This document shows positions 9,343 to 18,002 of a stretch of DNA of 64,000 bases, one piece after another (within the stretch, counting starts at the first letter, position 1; each line of letters starts with the position of its first letter). The notes under the pieces are model-generated. The model did no database searches and was not told the DNA's origin. It was given only the letters and a program-made list of their open reading frames with translations. The stretch is from Caulobacter sp. (GTDB lineage Bacteria; Pseudomonadota; Alphaproteobacteria; Caulobacterales; Caulobacteraceae), in assembly GCA_030683005.1 (NCBI GenBank), contig JAUXMY010000042.1:186001-250000 (forward strand), in the 5' to 3' direction. Made by a program: the position numbers and the translations under genes.

Positions 9343-9720
9343 CTACTGGACGGCGCCGGGCATGACCAGCCGGCCGTCGCCGGAGCGAACCAGCATCAGG
9401 TACTGATTGCCATTCCACTTCTTGGCCCGGAAAATCCCGCCGCGGCGCAGATGGATGAAGCTACCCTGGTAGGCGCCGATCATCTCGGCGTTCTGGCCGC
9501 CAAGTCGCAGGAAGCGCAGGCGCATGCCCTCAAGCTGGGCCGCGCATTTCTCGATGGTGTCGATGTCGCGGGCCACGACGTTGAACTTGTAGCCGCCGTC
9601 GGGAAGGTAGGCCATGTGGTAGCAGATGCCGGGATCCATCGGCGCCTCGAAGGCCTTCTCGCAGGCCGACAGGGCCAGGGCCGATGCGGCGAAAACGAGC
9701 GTGAGGGCGATGCGGTGCAT
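9343..9720 (-). CDS. Small conserved lipoprotein of unknown function
   Basis: A 125-residue product begins with a short basic end, a hydrophobic run and the lipobox LSAC near residue 20, so it is a likely lipoprotein anchored in the envelope. The mature part is compact and has three more cysteines. I do not recognise the family; small lipoproteins of this type are common in Caulobacterales. It lies 32 bp downstream of the membrane protein at 9753-10421 on the same strand, so the two may be cotranscribed. Confidence 0.7.
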   Translation of the reverse strand: MHRIALTLVFAASALALSACEKAFEAPMDPGICYHMAYLPDGGYKFNVVARDIDTIEKCAAQLEGMRLRFLRLGGQNAEMIGAYQGSFIHLRRGGIFRAKKWNGNQYLMLVRSGDGRLVMPGAVQ

Positions 9721-9752
9721 GCGGCAAGCCTAGACCTTAAACGGATACCGGC

Positions 9753-10421
9753 TCAACCCACCGGCGGGATCGAGCAGTTGGGACCCTGCTCCACCAGGGT
9801 GCGGAAGCGACGATTGTCCTGCGAAATCTCGACCTTGTCGCGGACCAGGCGGAGCGTCTGCTCGCCCCAGCGCCCGTAGGTCGCCCCGCCCCGCTTCTCG
9901 CACTGCCCGGCGAAAAGGGTTTGCACGCAGCTGTTGAGATCCATGGAGCCCGCCTGCGACCAGCCGCCGGCGGCGTAGCGCCAGCACATCGAGCCGGAGG
10001 CGGCCGGCTGCGCGGCCTCGTTCGAGGCGACCGGCGCGGCCTGGACAGGCGCGGGAGCGACCGGCTTGGGCGGCAGCGGCGCGAGGATGGTGCCCGCGGC
10101 GTCAGCGGCGGCGAGGGCCCCGGTCTCGTCAACGCCGACGTCCAGGGCGCCGGTGGCGACACCGTTGCGCTGGGCGCATTCGGTCAGGGTGATCTCGCCG
10201 GCGAACTGTCCGGCGACAAAGCAGCGGATCGGCCGGGCCGGATCCAGTCTGGTGTCGTCATCGCGTCCGGTCTCGACGACCAGGCCGCCCTGCGAGGCGG
10301 GCGGCGGCTCGGCGGGCGCTCTGCTGCCCCGCATGATCGTCACGGCGATCAGGATGCCGAGCAACAGCGCCACGCCGCCGCCGACGGCCAGGACAATCCG
10401 ACGATCCTTGAAGAAATCCAT
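9753..10421 (-). CDS. Single-pass membrane protein of unknown function
   Basis: From the ATG at 10421 the product has 222 residues: a short DFFKDRR cytoplasmic end, one strong membrane helix at about residues 10-30, an Ala/Pro-rich linker, and a periplasmic part with paired cysteines. The C-terminal 70 residues (MCWRYAAGGWSQAG...) form a separate compact domain ending in GPNCSIPPVG. I do not recognise the family. A longer frame to 10457 is possible but adds a polar stretch before the helix. It follows flaEY by 43 bp, but nothing in it suggests a flagellar role. Confidence 0.65.
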   Translation of the reverse strand: MDFFKDRRIVLAVGGGVALLLGILIAVTIMRGSRAPAEPPPASQGGLVVETGRDDDTRLDPARPIRCFVAGQFAGEITLTECAQRNGVATGALDVGVDETGALAAADAAGTILAPLPPKPVAPAPVQAAPVASNEAAQPAASGSMCWRYAAGGWSQAGSMDLNSCVQTLFAGQCEKRGGATYGRWGEQTLRLVRDKVEISQDNRRFRTLVEQGPNCSIPPVG

Positions 10422-10464
10422 GCCTGAACCGCTAGCCTGCGGTGACGACGCTTTCAAGTCCGCG

Positions 10465-13365
10465 TCAGTATCCGCCGGTCAGACGATCCAGCGCCGCCTG
10501 GTAGTTGGCGATCTGGTTGGTCAGGTACGCCGGGGCCGTTCCGCCGGCGCCGGGCGCGGCGGTGACGACCGGCTTGGCCGCCGTTTCCAGCGTGCGGTAG
10601 GCGTCGCGAACACGTGTCAGCGACTTGGCGATCGCTGCAATGGCCGCGGCGATGCCGTCCTTGGAGTTCAGATTCAGGTCGATGTCGAGCCCGATGCCGA
10701 ACACCGGCCCCTTGCCATCAGCCGAAACACTCTTGCCCGCTTTGTCGATGACGGTGTTGCGCACGACGCCGGGCGTCAGGCCGATGGCCTCCAGCGCGTC
10801 GCTGCCGCCCTTGCCGGGCAGTATCTCGACCGAAGCTGTCTTGAGCTGCGGGCTGACCTTGATGCGGCGGAATTCGCCGTCGGCCACGACCTCGACCTTC
10901 ACCTTGAAGCCCCCGGCCCGCTCGATCTTCTTGGCCAGGGTGTCGAGCGTGTCGTTGGCCTCGATAGTGACCGCCGCCAGGCGCCCGCCCTGCGTCGTGC
11001 GGATCTGGAAGCTGTCGCCGGCCCGCACCGAGGTCGCCGAAACCAGTTTCTGCGAGTCGGCGAAGAGCAAGGCGCCCTTGGGCAGGCCCAGCTTGTCGAG
11101 CGCGCTGGCGCCGGTGGTGTCGACGGCGATCGAGGTGGCCGTGGCCATGCCGTCCTTGCCGGTCACCCGCTGCGCCTCGACGGCGCCGGAGGTCACGTCA
11201 ATCTTGGCCAGATAGCCATCCTTGGTCGAGATCGGCATGGCGCCGGGCTGGTCGGCGCTGGCGCTCCCGGCGACCCAGACCTTGCCGTCAGCCACGGTCA
11301 TGGCGTTGACCGTGTCGTTTCCGACCCCGCCGAAGTAGGCAAGGTTGTCGCCCGCCGTGCTGGTCAGGTCTGTCGAAAGCCGCGCCGCGAAGACATCCTG
11401 AGCGCCATTGTAGGCGCGGGTCACGCCGCTGACGTCCAGCGCACCGTTGGAGGTAGTCCCCGCCACCCACAGATAGCCGCCGTCCAGGCCCAGCCCCTTG
11501 ATCGTCCCGCCGCCCATCTGGCCCAGGTCGCGCGTCGCGCCGGCGGTGAAGCTGGCCGCCGAAGTGTGGGTGGTGGAGGTCACCTTCGCCGGATCGGTTC
11601 CGCCGTTGTGGGCCCCGTAGTCGGTCGAGGTCACGGTCGGCACGCCGTTGGTGGTGGTGGTCGTAGTAATGTTGGTGAAGCCATTGTCGTCAGTGCGAAC
11701 CGTGTCGGTGACGCTGGGGGTGATGTTGAAGCTCCGCAGCACGCCGCGACCATTCTCGATTCCGGCGATGGTCACCGTCGCACCGCTGACGACCATGCCG
11801 CCGACGCGGTCCTCGCCGACCGAGCCGAACTGGGTGGTGAACAGCGTTTTCGGCTCGCCCCTGGCGTCGGGCGCGACAGCCATCAGGTAGTTGTCCCAGC
11901 CGCCGATCGTTGCGCCGCCGCTGGGCAGCGAGGACTTTGTGCGGCCAGCGACATAGACCACGCCGTTTTCCCCGAACCCGACCTCGGTCGCCTCGTCGTC
12001 CTCGAGCGCGCCGCGGCGCTGGGTCCACAGCTCGTCGCCCTTGGCGTCGAACACGGTGACGAAGCTGTCGGTCTTGCCCGAAGCGACAGTGGAGTTGATC
12101 GGGCCATTCGTCGCGCCGTTCAACTCGCCCGTCACCCGACCGGCGATGGCTACCCGACCGTCCGAGGCGATGCTCAGCGCAAGGCCCTCAGCCTCGTCCG
12201 CCGCGCCCAGGGTGCGGGCGTATATCAGCTTGCCGGCGCTGTCGTACTTCAGCAGGGCGACGTCGCGCTCGCCCTTGACCGTCTGGTTGTCCACCGTGCC
12301 ATCGACATCGGCCAGCACGTAAAGGGAGCCGTCAGCGCCGACCTTGGTGGCCCGCACAGTCTCGATCGTGCCTTCCAGCGTGCCGGAGGAAATCTTCGAG
12401 CCCGCCGCGCCCACCGTGGCGCCGTCCAGCTTGACCAGCGTGCTCTCGAACTTGCCGTCGTCGGTCTTGCTGTCCTTGTCCGGATCCGGGTCGCCGGCGT
12501 AGGTCGTCACATACACCGCCGGCGTCGTGGCCGCAGCCGAGAAGGTCAGCTGCTCGGTGGAGTCGCCGCTGATCTTGAACGAATAGTCGTCTGCGATAGC
12601 AGGCAGGGTCACGGTGGTGCCGCCGGTGGTCACCTTGCGCGGTTCGCCGGGCGTGCGCTCGACACTGAAGCGCGACTGCAGCCCGGCGGCCGAAAGCTTG
12701 TCGTTGATGTAGGCGGTGACGGCGCTCATCGACCGGGTTCCAGATATCTCCGACAGATCGAGCGCGATGTTGTGGGTGACTGTGCCGCGCTTGACGGTGA
12801 TGTCGAATTTCACGTCGCCCTGGAAGGCGGCGACCTCGTCGCTGTGGCCGCCGGAATGGATCTTTCCGGTCTTGTAGCTGTAGATCGCCCGCGGCACGCC
12901 GACCTCGGACTTGTTGGTGATCATGGTGTCCCCGCGGGTGATCCGCATGGTCTCCATTTTCAGCTTGTCGGTGTAGCTGGTGATTTCGCCCAGGCCGCGG
13001 GTGAACACCGAGGCCAGGCGATTGACTTCGGTCTGGGTGACGCCGGTCGCCTTGGCCCGCTCGGCCAGGCCGTTGAGCGCGTTCAGTCCCTGGTACAGGG
13101 CAAAGAGCTTCTTGTAGTCGTTGCTGGCGCCCGGCAGGTCCAGCTGGGCGGCGCCTTCGTCGATAAAGCGGCGCCCGGCCATCGCCTGCTTGACCAGCTC
13201 GCTGGACTTCAGGGCGGTGGATGTTGTCGCCCAAGGCGGCGTCGGCGCGTACTTGGGCTTGCCGCCGACCGTGGAGCCGACGCCCTTCGCACCCGCGGAA
13301 GCAAATCCGCCGGTGCGTGCCTGGTAGAATCCCAGGAGGACGTTGCTGTCGATCGAGATGACCAT
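10465..13365 (-). CDS. flaEY: FlaEY-type flagellar filament regulatory protein
   Basis: This large 966-residue protein begins with MVISIDSNVLLGFYQARTG and an Ala/Gly/Pro-rich segment. Its middle carries repeated beta-propeller (SBBP-like) blades of the type DSFVTVFDAKGDELWTQ and YVAGRTKSS. Its end (about residues 890-966) resembles a filament- or hook-associated coiled region. It matches my memory of Caulobacter FlaEY, encoded beside the flagellins and needed for normal filament assembly and flagellin levels. The exact biochemical role is not established. No Sec signal is visible, which would fit export by the flagellar apparatus or a cytoplasmic role. It follows the FlmH-like gene by 68 bp. 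Confidence 0.75.
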   Translation of the reverse strand: MVISIDSNVLLGFYQARTGGFASAGAKGVGSTVGGKPKYAPTPPWATTSTALKSSELVKQAMAGRRFIDEGAAQLDLPGASNDYKKLFALYQGLNALNGLAERAKATGVTQTEVNRLASVFTRGLGEITSYTDKLKMETMRITRGDTMITNKSEVGVPRAIYSYKTGKIHSGGHSDEVAAFQGDVKFDITVKRGTVTHNIALDLSEISGTRSMSAVTAYINDKLSAAGLQSRFSVERTPGEPRKVTTGGTTVTLPAIADDYSFKISGDSTEQLTFSAAATTPAVYVTTYAGDPDPDKDSKTDDGKFESTLVKLDGATVGAAGSKISSGTLEGTIETVRATKVGADGSLYVLADVDGTVDNQTVKGERDVALLKYDSAGKLIYARTLGAADEAEGLALSIASDGRVAIAGRVTGELNGATNGPINSTVASGKTDSFVTVFDAKGDELWTQRRGALEDDEATEVGFGENGVVYVAGRTKSSLPSGGATIGGWDNYLMAVAPDARGEPKTLFTTQFGSVGEDRVGGMVVSGATVTIAGIENGRGVLRSFNITPSVTDTVRTDDNGFTNITTTTTTNGVPTVTSTDYGAHNGGTDPAKVTSTTHTSAASFTAGATRDLGQMGGGTIKGLGLDGGYLWVAGTTSNGALDVSGVTRAYNGAQDVFAARLSTDLTSTAGDNLAYFGGVGNDTVNAMTVADGKVWVAGSASADQPGAMPISTKDGYLAKIDVTSGAVEAQRVTGKDGMATATSIAVDTTGASALDKLGLPKGALLFADSQKLVSATSVRAGDSFQIRTTQGGRLAAVTIEANDTLDTLAKKIERAGGFKVKVEVVADGEFRRIKVSPQLKTASVEILPGKGGSDALEAIGLTPGVVRNTVIDKAGKSVSADGKGPVFGIGLDIDLNLNSKDGIAAAIAAIAKSLTRVRDAYRTLETAAKPVVTAAPGAGGTAPAYLTNQIANYQAALDRLTGGY

Positions 13366-13433
13366 GGGGGCCCTGGACGGAGTTCCGCGTCGAAAGCTTG
13401 CCTGACAAGGGCTGAGGAGTCGTTAAGCGCGAC

Positions 13434-13988
13434 TCAGGCGGCGATCAGACCGGCCGCGACCAGCTGGCCCCTGGCTGCGGGGGCCAGAGCCTGCCACTCG
13501 TCCCGCAGAATTCCGAGCAGCACCACGTCGCGGGGCGCGCCGTCCTTGAGGACATGGCCGAGCAGATAGCCCTCGCGACGGAATCCTGTCGCGGTCTGGA
13601 TCTTGAGGGCGGCGTCGTTGTCGGCCATGACCTCAGCCCAGACCTTGTGCAGACCAAGATCGCCAAAGGCGCGGTCGAGGCCCAGCACCTGGGCCGCACG
13701 GCCAACGCCCCGGCCCCTCGCCTCTCGATCACCGACAAACCAGTTCCAGGCGGCGCGCCGGTGGTGGCCGGACAGCCCGGTGAGAGTCAGCAGACCGGCC
13801 GGCCGGCCGCTACGCTGGATCATCCAGCCGCGCAGGTCAGGATCGTTGGAGAGTTGCGTGAACCAGGCGCGGTGGGCCTCACGCCCCGATACGTCGGCAT
13901 CGGACATCCAGCGGGCCACCTCGGGCTCGCCGCGCCACCGGTAGAGAAGCTCCTCGTCGTCGGGAGCGAGATCTCGCAGTTCGATCAT
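13434..13988 (-). CDS. flmH: GNAT acetyltransferase, FlmH-like
   Basis: The 184-residue protein is a GNAT N-acetyltransferase: MIELRDLAPDDEELLYRWRG at the start, and the acetyl-CoA motif REARGRGVGRAAQVLG at about residues 95-110. Its place between flaEY and a FljJ-like flagellin fits FlmH of Caulobacter, a flagellin-modification gene. Relatives such as PseH acetylate a nucleotide-linked amino sugar on the way to pseudaminic acid. A second GNAT of the PseH type lies at 21121-21687 in the same locus, so one of the two may have a different acceptor. Confidence 0.75.
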   Translation of the reverse strand: MIELRDLAPDDEELLYRWRGEPEVARWMSDADVSGREAHRAWFTQLSNDPDLRGWMIQRSGRPAGLLTLTGLSGHHRRAAWNWFVGDREARGRGVGRAAQVLGLDRAFGDLGLHKVWAEVMADNDAALKIQTATGFRREGYLLGHVLKDGAPRDVVLLGILRDEWQALAPAARGQLVAAGLIAA

Positions 13989-14058
13989 GCAGACGCTCCG
14001 CCCCGCAGCGGTCTACGATAGCGGCGCGTCGCGGCGGAACCGTGACGCGCCAACCTCA

Positions 14059-14892
14059 TCAGCTCTTGAACAGCGACAGGATAATCTGCGGCTGCTGGTT
14101 GGCGATCGACAGCGCCTGGGCGCCGAGTTGCTGCTGAACCTGCAGCGCCTGCAGTCGCGCGCTTTCCTTGGCCAGATCGGCATCGACCAGATTGCCGATT
14201 CCGGTGTTGAGCACGTCGGACAGCTTGGACACGAACTTGTTGTGCGCCTCGATCTGCCGCGACTGCGCGCCCAGGTCGCCAAGGGCCTGGTTGACGTTGC
14301 TGATGGAGGTGGTCAGCGCCGCCTGAATGCTGGTGGCCAGTGTGGCCGTGGTGATCGAGGCCGTCGCCGCCATCGTCACGATGGCGCCGCCCAGCGCCAT
14401 GTTCTTGCCCGACAGGGTGATGTGCGAGTTCGCGTCGGCATTGGCGAGGAACCGGATGCTGGCGCCCAGCGAACCGTCGAGCAGGTTGGCGCCATCGAAC
14501 TCGGCGTCGTTCACCACCTGGGTGATCTGCCGGAGCAGGGCCTTGAAGTCCGAGTCGAGGGCGGTGCGGGCGACAGTGTCCAGCGACGGGTCCATCGCGG
14601 CCGTCACCTTCTCCTTCATCTGCAGCATCAGGTCAGAGACGGTCTCGCCGGCCGTCATCGCCACGTCGGCGATGGACTGGGCCCGGTCGAGGCTCATCTT
14701 GACCGCGCTGAGCGCGCCGAGATCGGCCCGCTGGGCCTGGGCGATGCCCCAGACCGAGGCATTGTCCTTGGCTCCCTGAACCTTCAGCCCTGTGCTGATG
14801 CGGTTCTGAACGCCGGCCATGTCGTCGTTGGTCTTGTTCAGATTCTGTAGCGCGACCAGGGCTGACTGGTTGGTATGGACGCTGATCGCCAT
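14059..14892 (-). CDS. fljJ: FljJ-like specialised flagellin
   Basis: The 277-residue flagellin has the conserved N-terminal (QSALVALQNLNKTNDDMAGV) and C-terminal (LQALQVQQQLGAQALSIAN) coiled coils and a short variable middle. It differs from the two other flagellins here. It has VQGAKDNASVWGIAQAQR in place of the [18 protein letters not shown] type, and ends in ILSLFKS rather than LxxLFR/Q. In Caulobacter, FljJ is a minor flagellin that, with FlbT, limits translation of the other flagellins until export begins; I infer a similar role. The ATG at 14892 follows AGGAGA. No sigma-54 promoter like those of its paralogues is evident upstream. Confidence 0.8.
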   Translation of the reverse strand: MAISVHTNQSALVALQNLNKTNDDMAGVQNRISTGLKVQGAKDNASVWGIAQAQRADLGALSAVKMSLDRAQSIADVAMTAGETVSDLMLQMKEKVTAAMDPSLDTVARTALDSDFKALLRQITQVVNDAEFDGANLLDGSLGASIRFLANADANSHITLSGKNMALGGAIVTMAATASITTATLATSIQAALTTSISNVNQALGDLGAQSRQIEAHNKFVSKLSDVLNTGIGNLVDADLAKESARLQALQVQQQLGAQALSIANQQPQIILSLFKS

Positions 14893-15075
14893 AGGGCTTC
14901 TCCTAGCAAGGCGCTTCGCAGGGCGAGGCGACTCACCGAGCCTCCTCACAGGCCAAGCTGGCTGGAGATCGTGTGCGTATGGTTAACGCGCGTAAACCAT
15001 GATGGCCGCCACGGCGGGGACCGTGTCGGGCGAAGCCTTGCGTTCGCCGCGGCAAGACGCCGCGACTGTTCGTCG

Positions 15076-15357
15076 TCAGGACTTCGAGTTGACGATATCG
15101 CCGGGGTCGTAAGCGGGATCGTCCTTCAGCCGCAGGACCTCTTCACGGGGAAGCTGCCGAACGACCTCGCCGGTGCGGCGATCGAGAGTCTTGTAGACGA
15201 TGGCGCCGGACTGCTCATCTTCTTCGATGATCAGACGCAGATCCGCGGATTGGGGCGCGGCGTCCTTCGGCGGCCTGGGGGTGTCGGGACGGGTGATCTG
15301 CGGGGGCTGGAAGGCGCCCGTGGATGCAACCGGCGACAGGGGTGCGATGGCTTTCAT
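15076..15357 (-). CDS. flaG: FlaG-family flagellar protein
   Basis: This 93-residue protein has a Pro-rich N-terminal half and the FlaG signature in its second half: LRLIIEEDEQSGAIVYKTLD followed by TGEVVRQLPREEVLRL. FlaG proteins influence filament length; their mechanism is unclear. It sits between two flagellin genes on the same strand, 183 bp before the FljJ-like start and 124 bp after the upstream flagellin. The gap before it holds two hairpins that may end the upstream transcript. Confidence 0.85.
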   Translation of the reverse strand: MKAIAPLSPVASTGAFQPPQITRPDTPRPPKDAAPQSADLRLIIEEDEQSGAIVYKTLDRRTGEVVRQLPREEVLRLKDDPAYDPGDIVNSKS

Positions 15358-15406
15358 CTCTCCTTACGCCGGCCTCTGCCGACCGACGTCTCTCTGAACG
15401 TGCGCG

Positions 15407-15468
15407 CGGCGAAGGTCTCGCGACCTTCGCCGGCGCGGCCGGGGCGGACGGCGATGGCCGCCCGCCCC
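15407..15468 (-). terminator. Two hairpins downstream of a flagellin gene
   Basis: Directly after the flagellin ending at 15482 lie two inverted repeats. One has arms GGGGCGGACGGC and GCCGCCCGCCCC at 15441-15468, with one position that pairs as G-U only on the minus strand. The other is a perfect 10-bp stem, CGGCGAAGGT/ACCTTCGCCG, at 15407-15432. No T-run follows on the minus strand, so they may stabilise the mRNA 3' end rather than terminate by themselves. Confidence 0.5.
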
Positions 15469-15481
15469 TTTTGCGGCGCCC

Positions 15482-16312
15482 CTAGCGGAACAGTCCCAGG
15501 AGGGACGAGGTCGAGCTGTTGGCGATCGACAATGCCTGCACACCGAGCTGTTGCTTGGTTTGCAGGGCCTGCAGCTTGGCGCTTTCCTTGGCCAGATCGG
15601 CGTCGACCAGGTTGCCCACGCCCGCGTCGAGGCTGTCCTGCAGCTTGCCGACGAAGGTGAGGTGCGACTCCAGCGACTTCGAGCCGGTGCCGAGCTTGGC
15701 CAGAGCCGAGCCGACGTTCGAGATCGAGGTGCTGACGGTCGTGACCATTGCCGCCGCAATGGTGGCGGTGCTGAGCGAGGCCGTGGCGGCGACGGTGACG
15801 TTGGCGCCGCCGAGAGCCAGCGACTGCGCCGCCACAGTGATCTTGGAGGTGCCATCCGCGTTGGCCAGAGCCGTCACGGTGTTACCCGAAGCCTTGATCA
15901 TGTTGGCGCCGTTGAAGTCGGCGTTGGTGACCGCCTTGGTGATCTGGTCACGAAGCGCCTTGAAGTCTTCGTTCAGAGCCGAGCGGCTGGTGGTGTCGAG
16001 CGTCGTGTCCGACGCAGCCAGGGCCTTTTCCTTCATCTGCAGAAGCAGATCGGAAACGGACTCGCCGGCGGCGATCGCGACGTCGATGGTGGATTGACCG
16101 CGCTGGAGCGAGTCCTTCACGGCGTTCAGGGCGTTGGACGTCCCGCGCTGGGTCTGGGCGATTGCCCAGATGGCGCCGTTGTCCTTGGCCGAGCCAACCT
16201 TCTTGCCGGTGTTGATCCGGCCCTGAACGTTGGCCAGTTCGTTGTTGGTGGCGTTCAGGTTCTGCAGCGCGATGAGCGCGCCATTGTTCGTGTTAACGCT
16301 GTTCAGCGCCAT
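15482..16312 (-). CDS. Major flagellin, FljK/FljL type
   Basis: The 276-residue flagellin is a filament subunit. Both terminal coiled coils are present ([20 protein letters not shown] at the start, [20 protein letters not shown] at the end), and the central part is short, as in alphaproteobacterial flagellins that lack the outer D2/D3 domains. It is very close to the neighbour at 16577-17401 in residues around 35-130, showing duplication or gene conversion. Serine and threonine in the middle are candidate glycan sites for FlmG. A sigma-54-like promoter and a 5' hairpin precede it. The local order does not say whether it is FljK or FljL. Confidence 0.93.
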   Translation of the reverse strand: MALNSVNTNNGALIALQNLNATNNELANVQGRINTGKKVGSAKDNGAIWAIAQTQRGTSNALNAVKDSLQRGQSTIDVAIAAGESVSDLLLQMKEKALAASDTTLDTTSRSALNEDFKALRDQITKAVTNADFNGANMIKASGNTVTALANADGTSKITVAAQSLALGGANVTVAATASLSTATIAAAMVTTVSTSISNVGSALAKLGTGSKSLESHLTFVGKLQDSLDAGVGNLVDADLAKESAKLQALQTKQQLGVQALSIANSSTSSLLGLFR

Positions 16313-16356
16313 GACGATATTCCCTTCCAGGTGTCCGACGTCGTTTTGACGGCCGG

Positions 16357-16369
16357 GGGCATTTTGCCC
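16357..16369 (-). promoter_or_regulatory. Predicted 5'-end leader hairpin of flagellin mRNA
   Basis: On the minus strand the sequence GGGCAAAATGCCC forms a 5-bp stem with an AAA loop. It begins about two bases after the start site expected from the sigma-54 element at 16382-16397. The other flagellin leader has a matching GAGCA...TGCTC stem at the same place. FlbT is reported to act on a flagellin 5' leader in Caulobacter, so this is a candidate recognition structure; that link is inference. Confidence 0.5.
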
Positions 16370-16381
16370 GCCTGACTGGGA

Positions 16382-16397
16382 AGCAATCGCCGGGCCA
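16382..16397 (-). promoter_or_regulatory. Sigma-54 (RpoN) promoter of flagellin gene
   Basis: Read on the minus strand, TGGCCCGGCGATTGCT matches the -24/-12 consensus TGGCAC-N5-TTGCA at the key GG and GC with correct spacing. It lies about 70 bp before the flagellin start at 16312, giving a leader of about 59 bases. Class IV flagellins of Caulobacter use sigma-54 with the activator FlbD. Confidence 0.75.
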
Positions 16398-16537
16398 GAT
16401 TGGCCCTGCGAGCGATACGCCTCAAGTTATTGAAATTGCTGCGTTATATGTCTGTTAGGGATGGTGACGCCCGGCAATTTCTGCCGAGCTCGGGGCATGG
16501 GTGGCAATTCCTGCCGGGCGCCCCGGAGGAAAAGGCT

Positions 16538-16568
16538 GCCGGGCGGGGCTGCTGATGCCCCGCCCGGC
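16538..16568 (-). terminator. Terminator after flagellin gene
   Basis: A perfect 12-bp inverted repeat, GCCGGGCGGGGC/GCCCCGCCCGGC, lies 9 bp beyond the stop of the flagellin ending at 16577. On the minus strand it is followed by AGCCTTTTCC, a modest T-tract. It should separate this flagellin from the next, which has its own sigma-54 promoter. Confidence 0.75.
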
Positions 16569-16576
16569 GTCGCGGC

Positions 16577-17401
16577 CTACTGGAACAGTCGGGTCAGCGA
16601 CTGGGTTGACGTGTTCGCGATCGAGAGCGCCTGGACGCCGAGCTGCTGCTTGGTCTGCAGAGCCTGGAGCTTGGCGCTTTCCTTCGCGAGGTCAGCGTCG
16701 ACCAGATTGCCGATACCCGCGTCGAGGCTGTCCTGCAGCTTTCCGACGAAGGTCACGTGCGCATCGAGCGCCTTGGACTTGGTGCCAAGGCGAGCGAGAG
16801 CCGCGCCGGTGTTGGTGATGGAGGTCGAGACCGTCGTGATCATGGCCGCAGCCAGGGTCGACGTTCCGATCGAGCCCGCCGCAGCGACGGTCACGATGGA
16901 TCCGCCCAGGGCCATGACCTCAGCAGCCACGGTGATCTTGGACGATCCGTCCGCATTGGCGAGGGCCGCGATAGCGGTGGCGCCGGTCTTGATGAGATTG
17001 GTCCCATTAAAATCGGCGTTCGACACGGCCTTGGTGATCTGGTCACGCAGGGCCTTGAAGTCCTCGTTCAGTGCGGACCGGCTGGTGGTGTCGAGGGTGG
17101 TGTCCGACGCCGCCAGGGCCTTTTCCTTCATCTGCAACAGCAGATCAGAGACGCTTTCGCCGGCGGCGATCGCCACGTCGATCGTGGAGCGACCCCGGTC
17201 GAGCGAATCCTTCACGGCGTTCAGGGCATGCGAAGTACCGCGTTGCGATTGGGCGATGGCCCAGATTGCGCCGTTGTCCTTCGCGCTGGAAACCTTCTTG
17301 CCGGTGTTGATGCGGCTCTGCGTTTGCGACAGTTCCATGTTGGTCGCGTTGAGGTTCTGGAGCGCGATCATCGCGCCCACGTTGGTGTTGACCGAATTCA
17401 T
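16577..17401 (-). CDS. Major flagellin, FljK/FljL type
   Basis: The 274-residue flagellin starts at ATG 17401, nine bases after AAGGAA; a longer frame to 17572 would cover the promoter and lacks flagellin character. N- and C-terminal coiled coils are complete ([40 protein letters not shown]). Long stretches are identical to the flagellin at 15482-16312, for example [20 protein letters not shown]. It is the first flagellin gene after flaF/flbT and has its own sigma-54 promoter and leader hairpins. Product: filament subunit exported through the flagellar type III apparatus and probably glycosylated. Confidence 0.93.
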   Translation of the reverse strand: MNSVNTNVGAMIALQNLNATNMELSQTQSRINTGKKVSSAKDNGAIWAIAQSQRGTSHALNAVKDSLDRGRSTIDVAIAAGESVSDLLLQMKEKALAASDTTLDTTSRSALNEDFKALRDQITKAVSNADFNGTNLIKTGATAIAALANADGSSKITVAAEVMALGGSIVTVAAAGSIGTSTLAAAMITTVSTSITNTGAALARLGTKSKALDAHVTFVGKLQDSLDAGIGNLVDADLAKESAKLQALQTKQQLGVQALSIANTSTQSLTRLFQ

Positions 17402-17433
17402 CGGCGTTCCTTCCATTCTGGTCGGGGAGATGT

Positions 17434-17462
17434 CCGGCTTTTGCCGGCGAGCATTCTTGCTC
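17434..17462 (-). promoter_or_regulatory. Leader hairpins of flagellin mRNA
   Basis: On the minus strand GAGCAAGAATGCTC (17449-17462) can form a 5-bp stem beginning about two bases after the predicted sigma-54 start site. It is followed at once by CCGGCAAAAGCCGG (17434-17447), a second 5-bp stem with an AAAA loop. The first matches the leader stem of the neighbouring flagellin in place and form. They may be the target of FlbT-dependent mRNA control, by analogy with Caulobacter. Confidence 0.5.
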
Positions 17463-17474
17463 ACAGGAAGGCAT

Positions 17475-17490
17475 CGCAAGGCCCGGGCCA
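17475..17490 (-). promoter_or_regulatory. Sigma-54 (RpoN) promoter of flagellin gene
   Basis: On the minus strand TGGCCCGGGCCTTGCG matches the -24/-12 sigma-54 consensus with correct GG-N10-GC spacing. The predicted start site is near 17464, giving a leader of about 63 bases before the ATG at 17401. The -24 half (TGGCCC) is identical to that of the other flagellin promoter at 16382-16397. Confidence 0.75.
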
Positions 17491-17639
17491 GATCCGGTCG
17501 CCCCAGGCGAAGTAAATAGCGTTGATTTATATGGGTATTTTTCGACGAGCGCGGGAACTGGCGCCCGCTCAAACGCCAACCGCCCGGCGCGATTGGCCGG
17601 GCGGCAGAGTTTGCCGGAGATGTAGAATGCCCGGAGCGG

Positions 17640-18002
17640 TCAGGCCGCCTCGGCGCCGCCCGAAAGGCCGTTCATCATGATGCGGTTGATGTCGATCAGA
17701 GGCTCGATTTCCTCCTCGCGCCGGATCACCGAACTGGTATGCCGGCTGACCCAGAGACTTAGCGAGATGATCTGGGCGCGCAGCGGGATAGGCAACTGGT
17801 TGGCCGGGTCGGAGCAGTCGCTGGCCAGGGCCGACCACAGGCGCCGGTTCCAGTCGAGGGCCTCGATCCGGCCTTTGATGTCCGTGTCCGGCAGTTCAGC
17901 GGCCTGCATGAGGGCGCGCGTCACCTGACCAAAGAGGCGATACTCCGCCTCGCGCGGATTTTCAGCCCGCGCCGCGGCCTGCTGGTACGCCTGCAGCGAC
18001 AT
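17640..18002 (-). CDS. flaF: Flagellin assembly regulator FlaF
   Basis: The 120-residue cytoplasmic protein matches FlaF, which in alphaproteobacteria helps flagellin secretion and counters FlbT repression of flagellin translation. Characteristic parts are the start [35 protein letters not shown] in the middle, and [17 protein letters not shown]. The ATG at 18002 lies inside the end of flbT, so the two genes overlap by 41 bases, which implies translational coupling and a fixed FlbT:FlaF ratio. About 240 bp separate it from the first flagellin start. Confidence 0.92.
   Translation of the reverse strand: MSLQAYQQAAARAENPREAEYRLFGQVTRALMQAAELPDTDIKGRIEALDWNRRLWSALASDCSDPANQLPIPLRAQIISLSLWVSRHTSSVIRREEEIEPLIDINRIMMNGLSGGAEAA

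Noticed and set aside
10066..13569. An 1167-residue plus-strand frame opposite flaEY
   Set aside because: Antisense shadow of flaEY and its neighbour; no signal, motif or ribosome site supports it.
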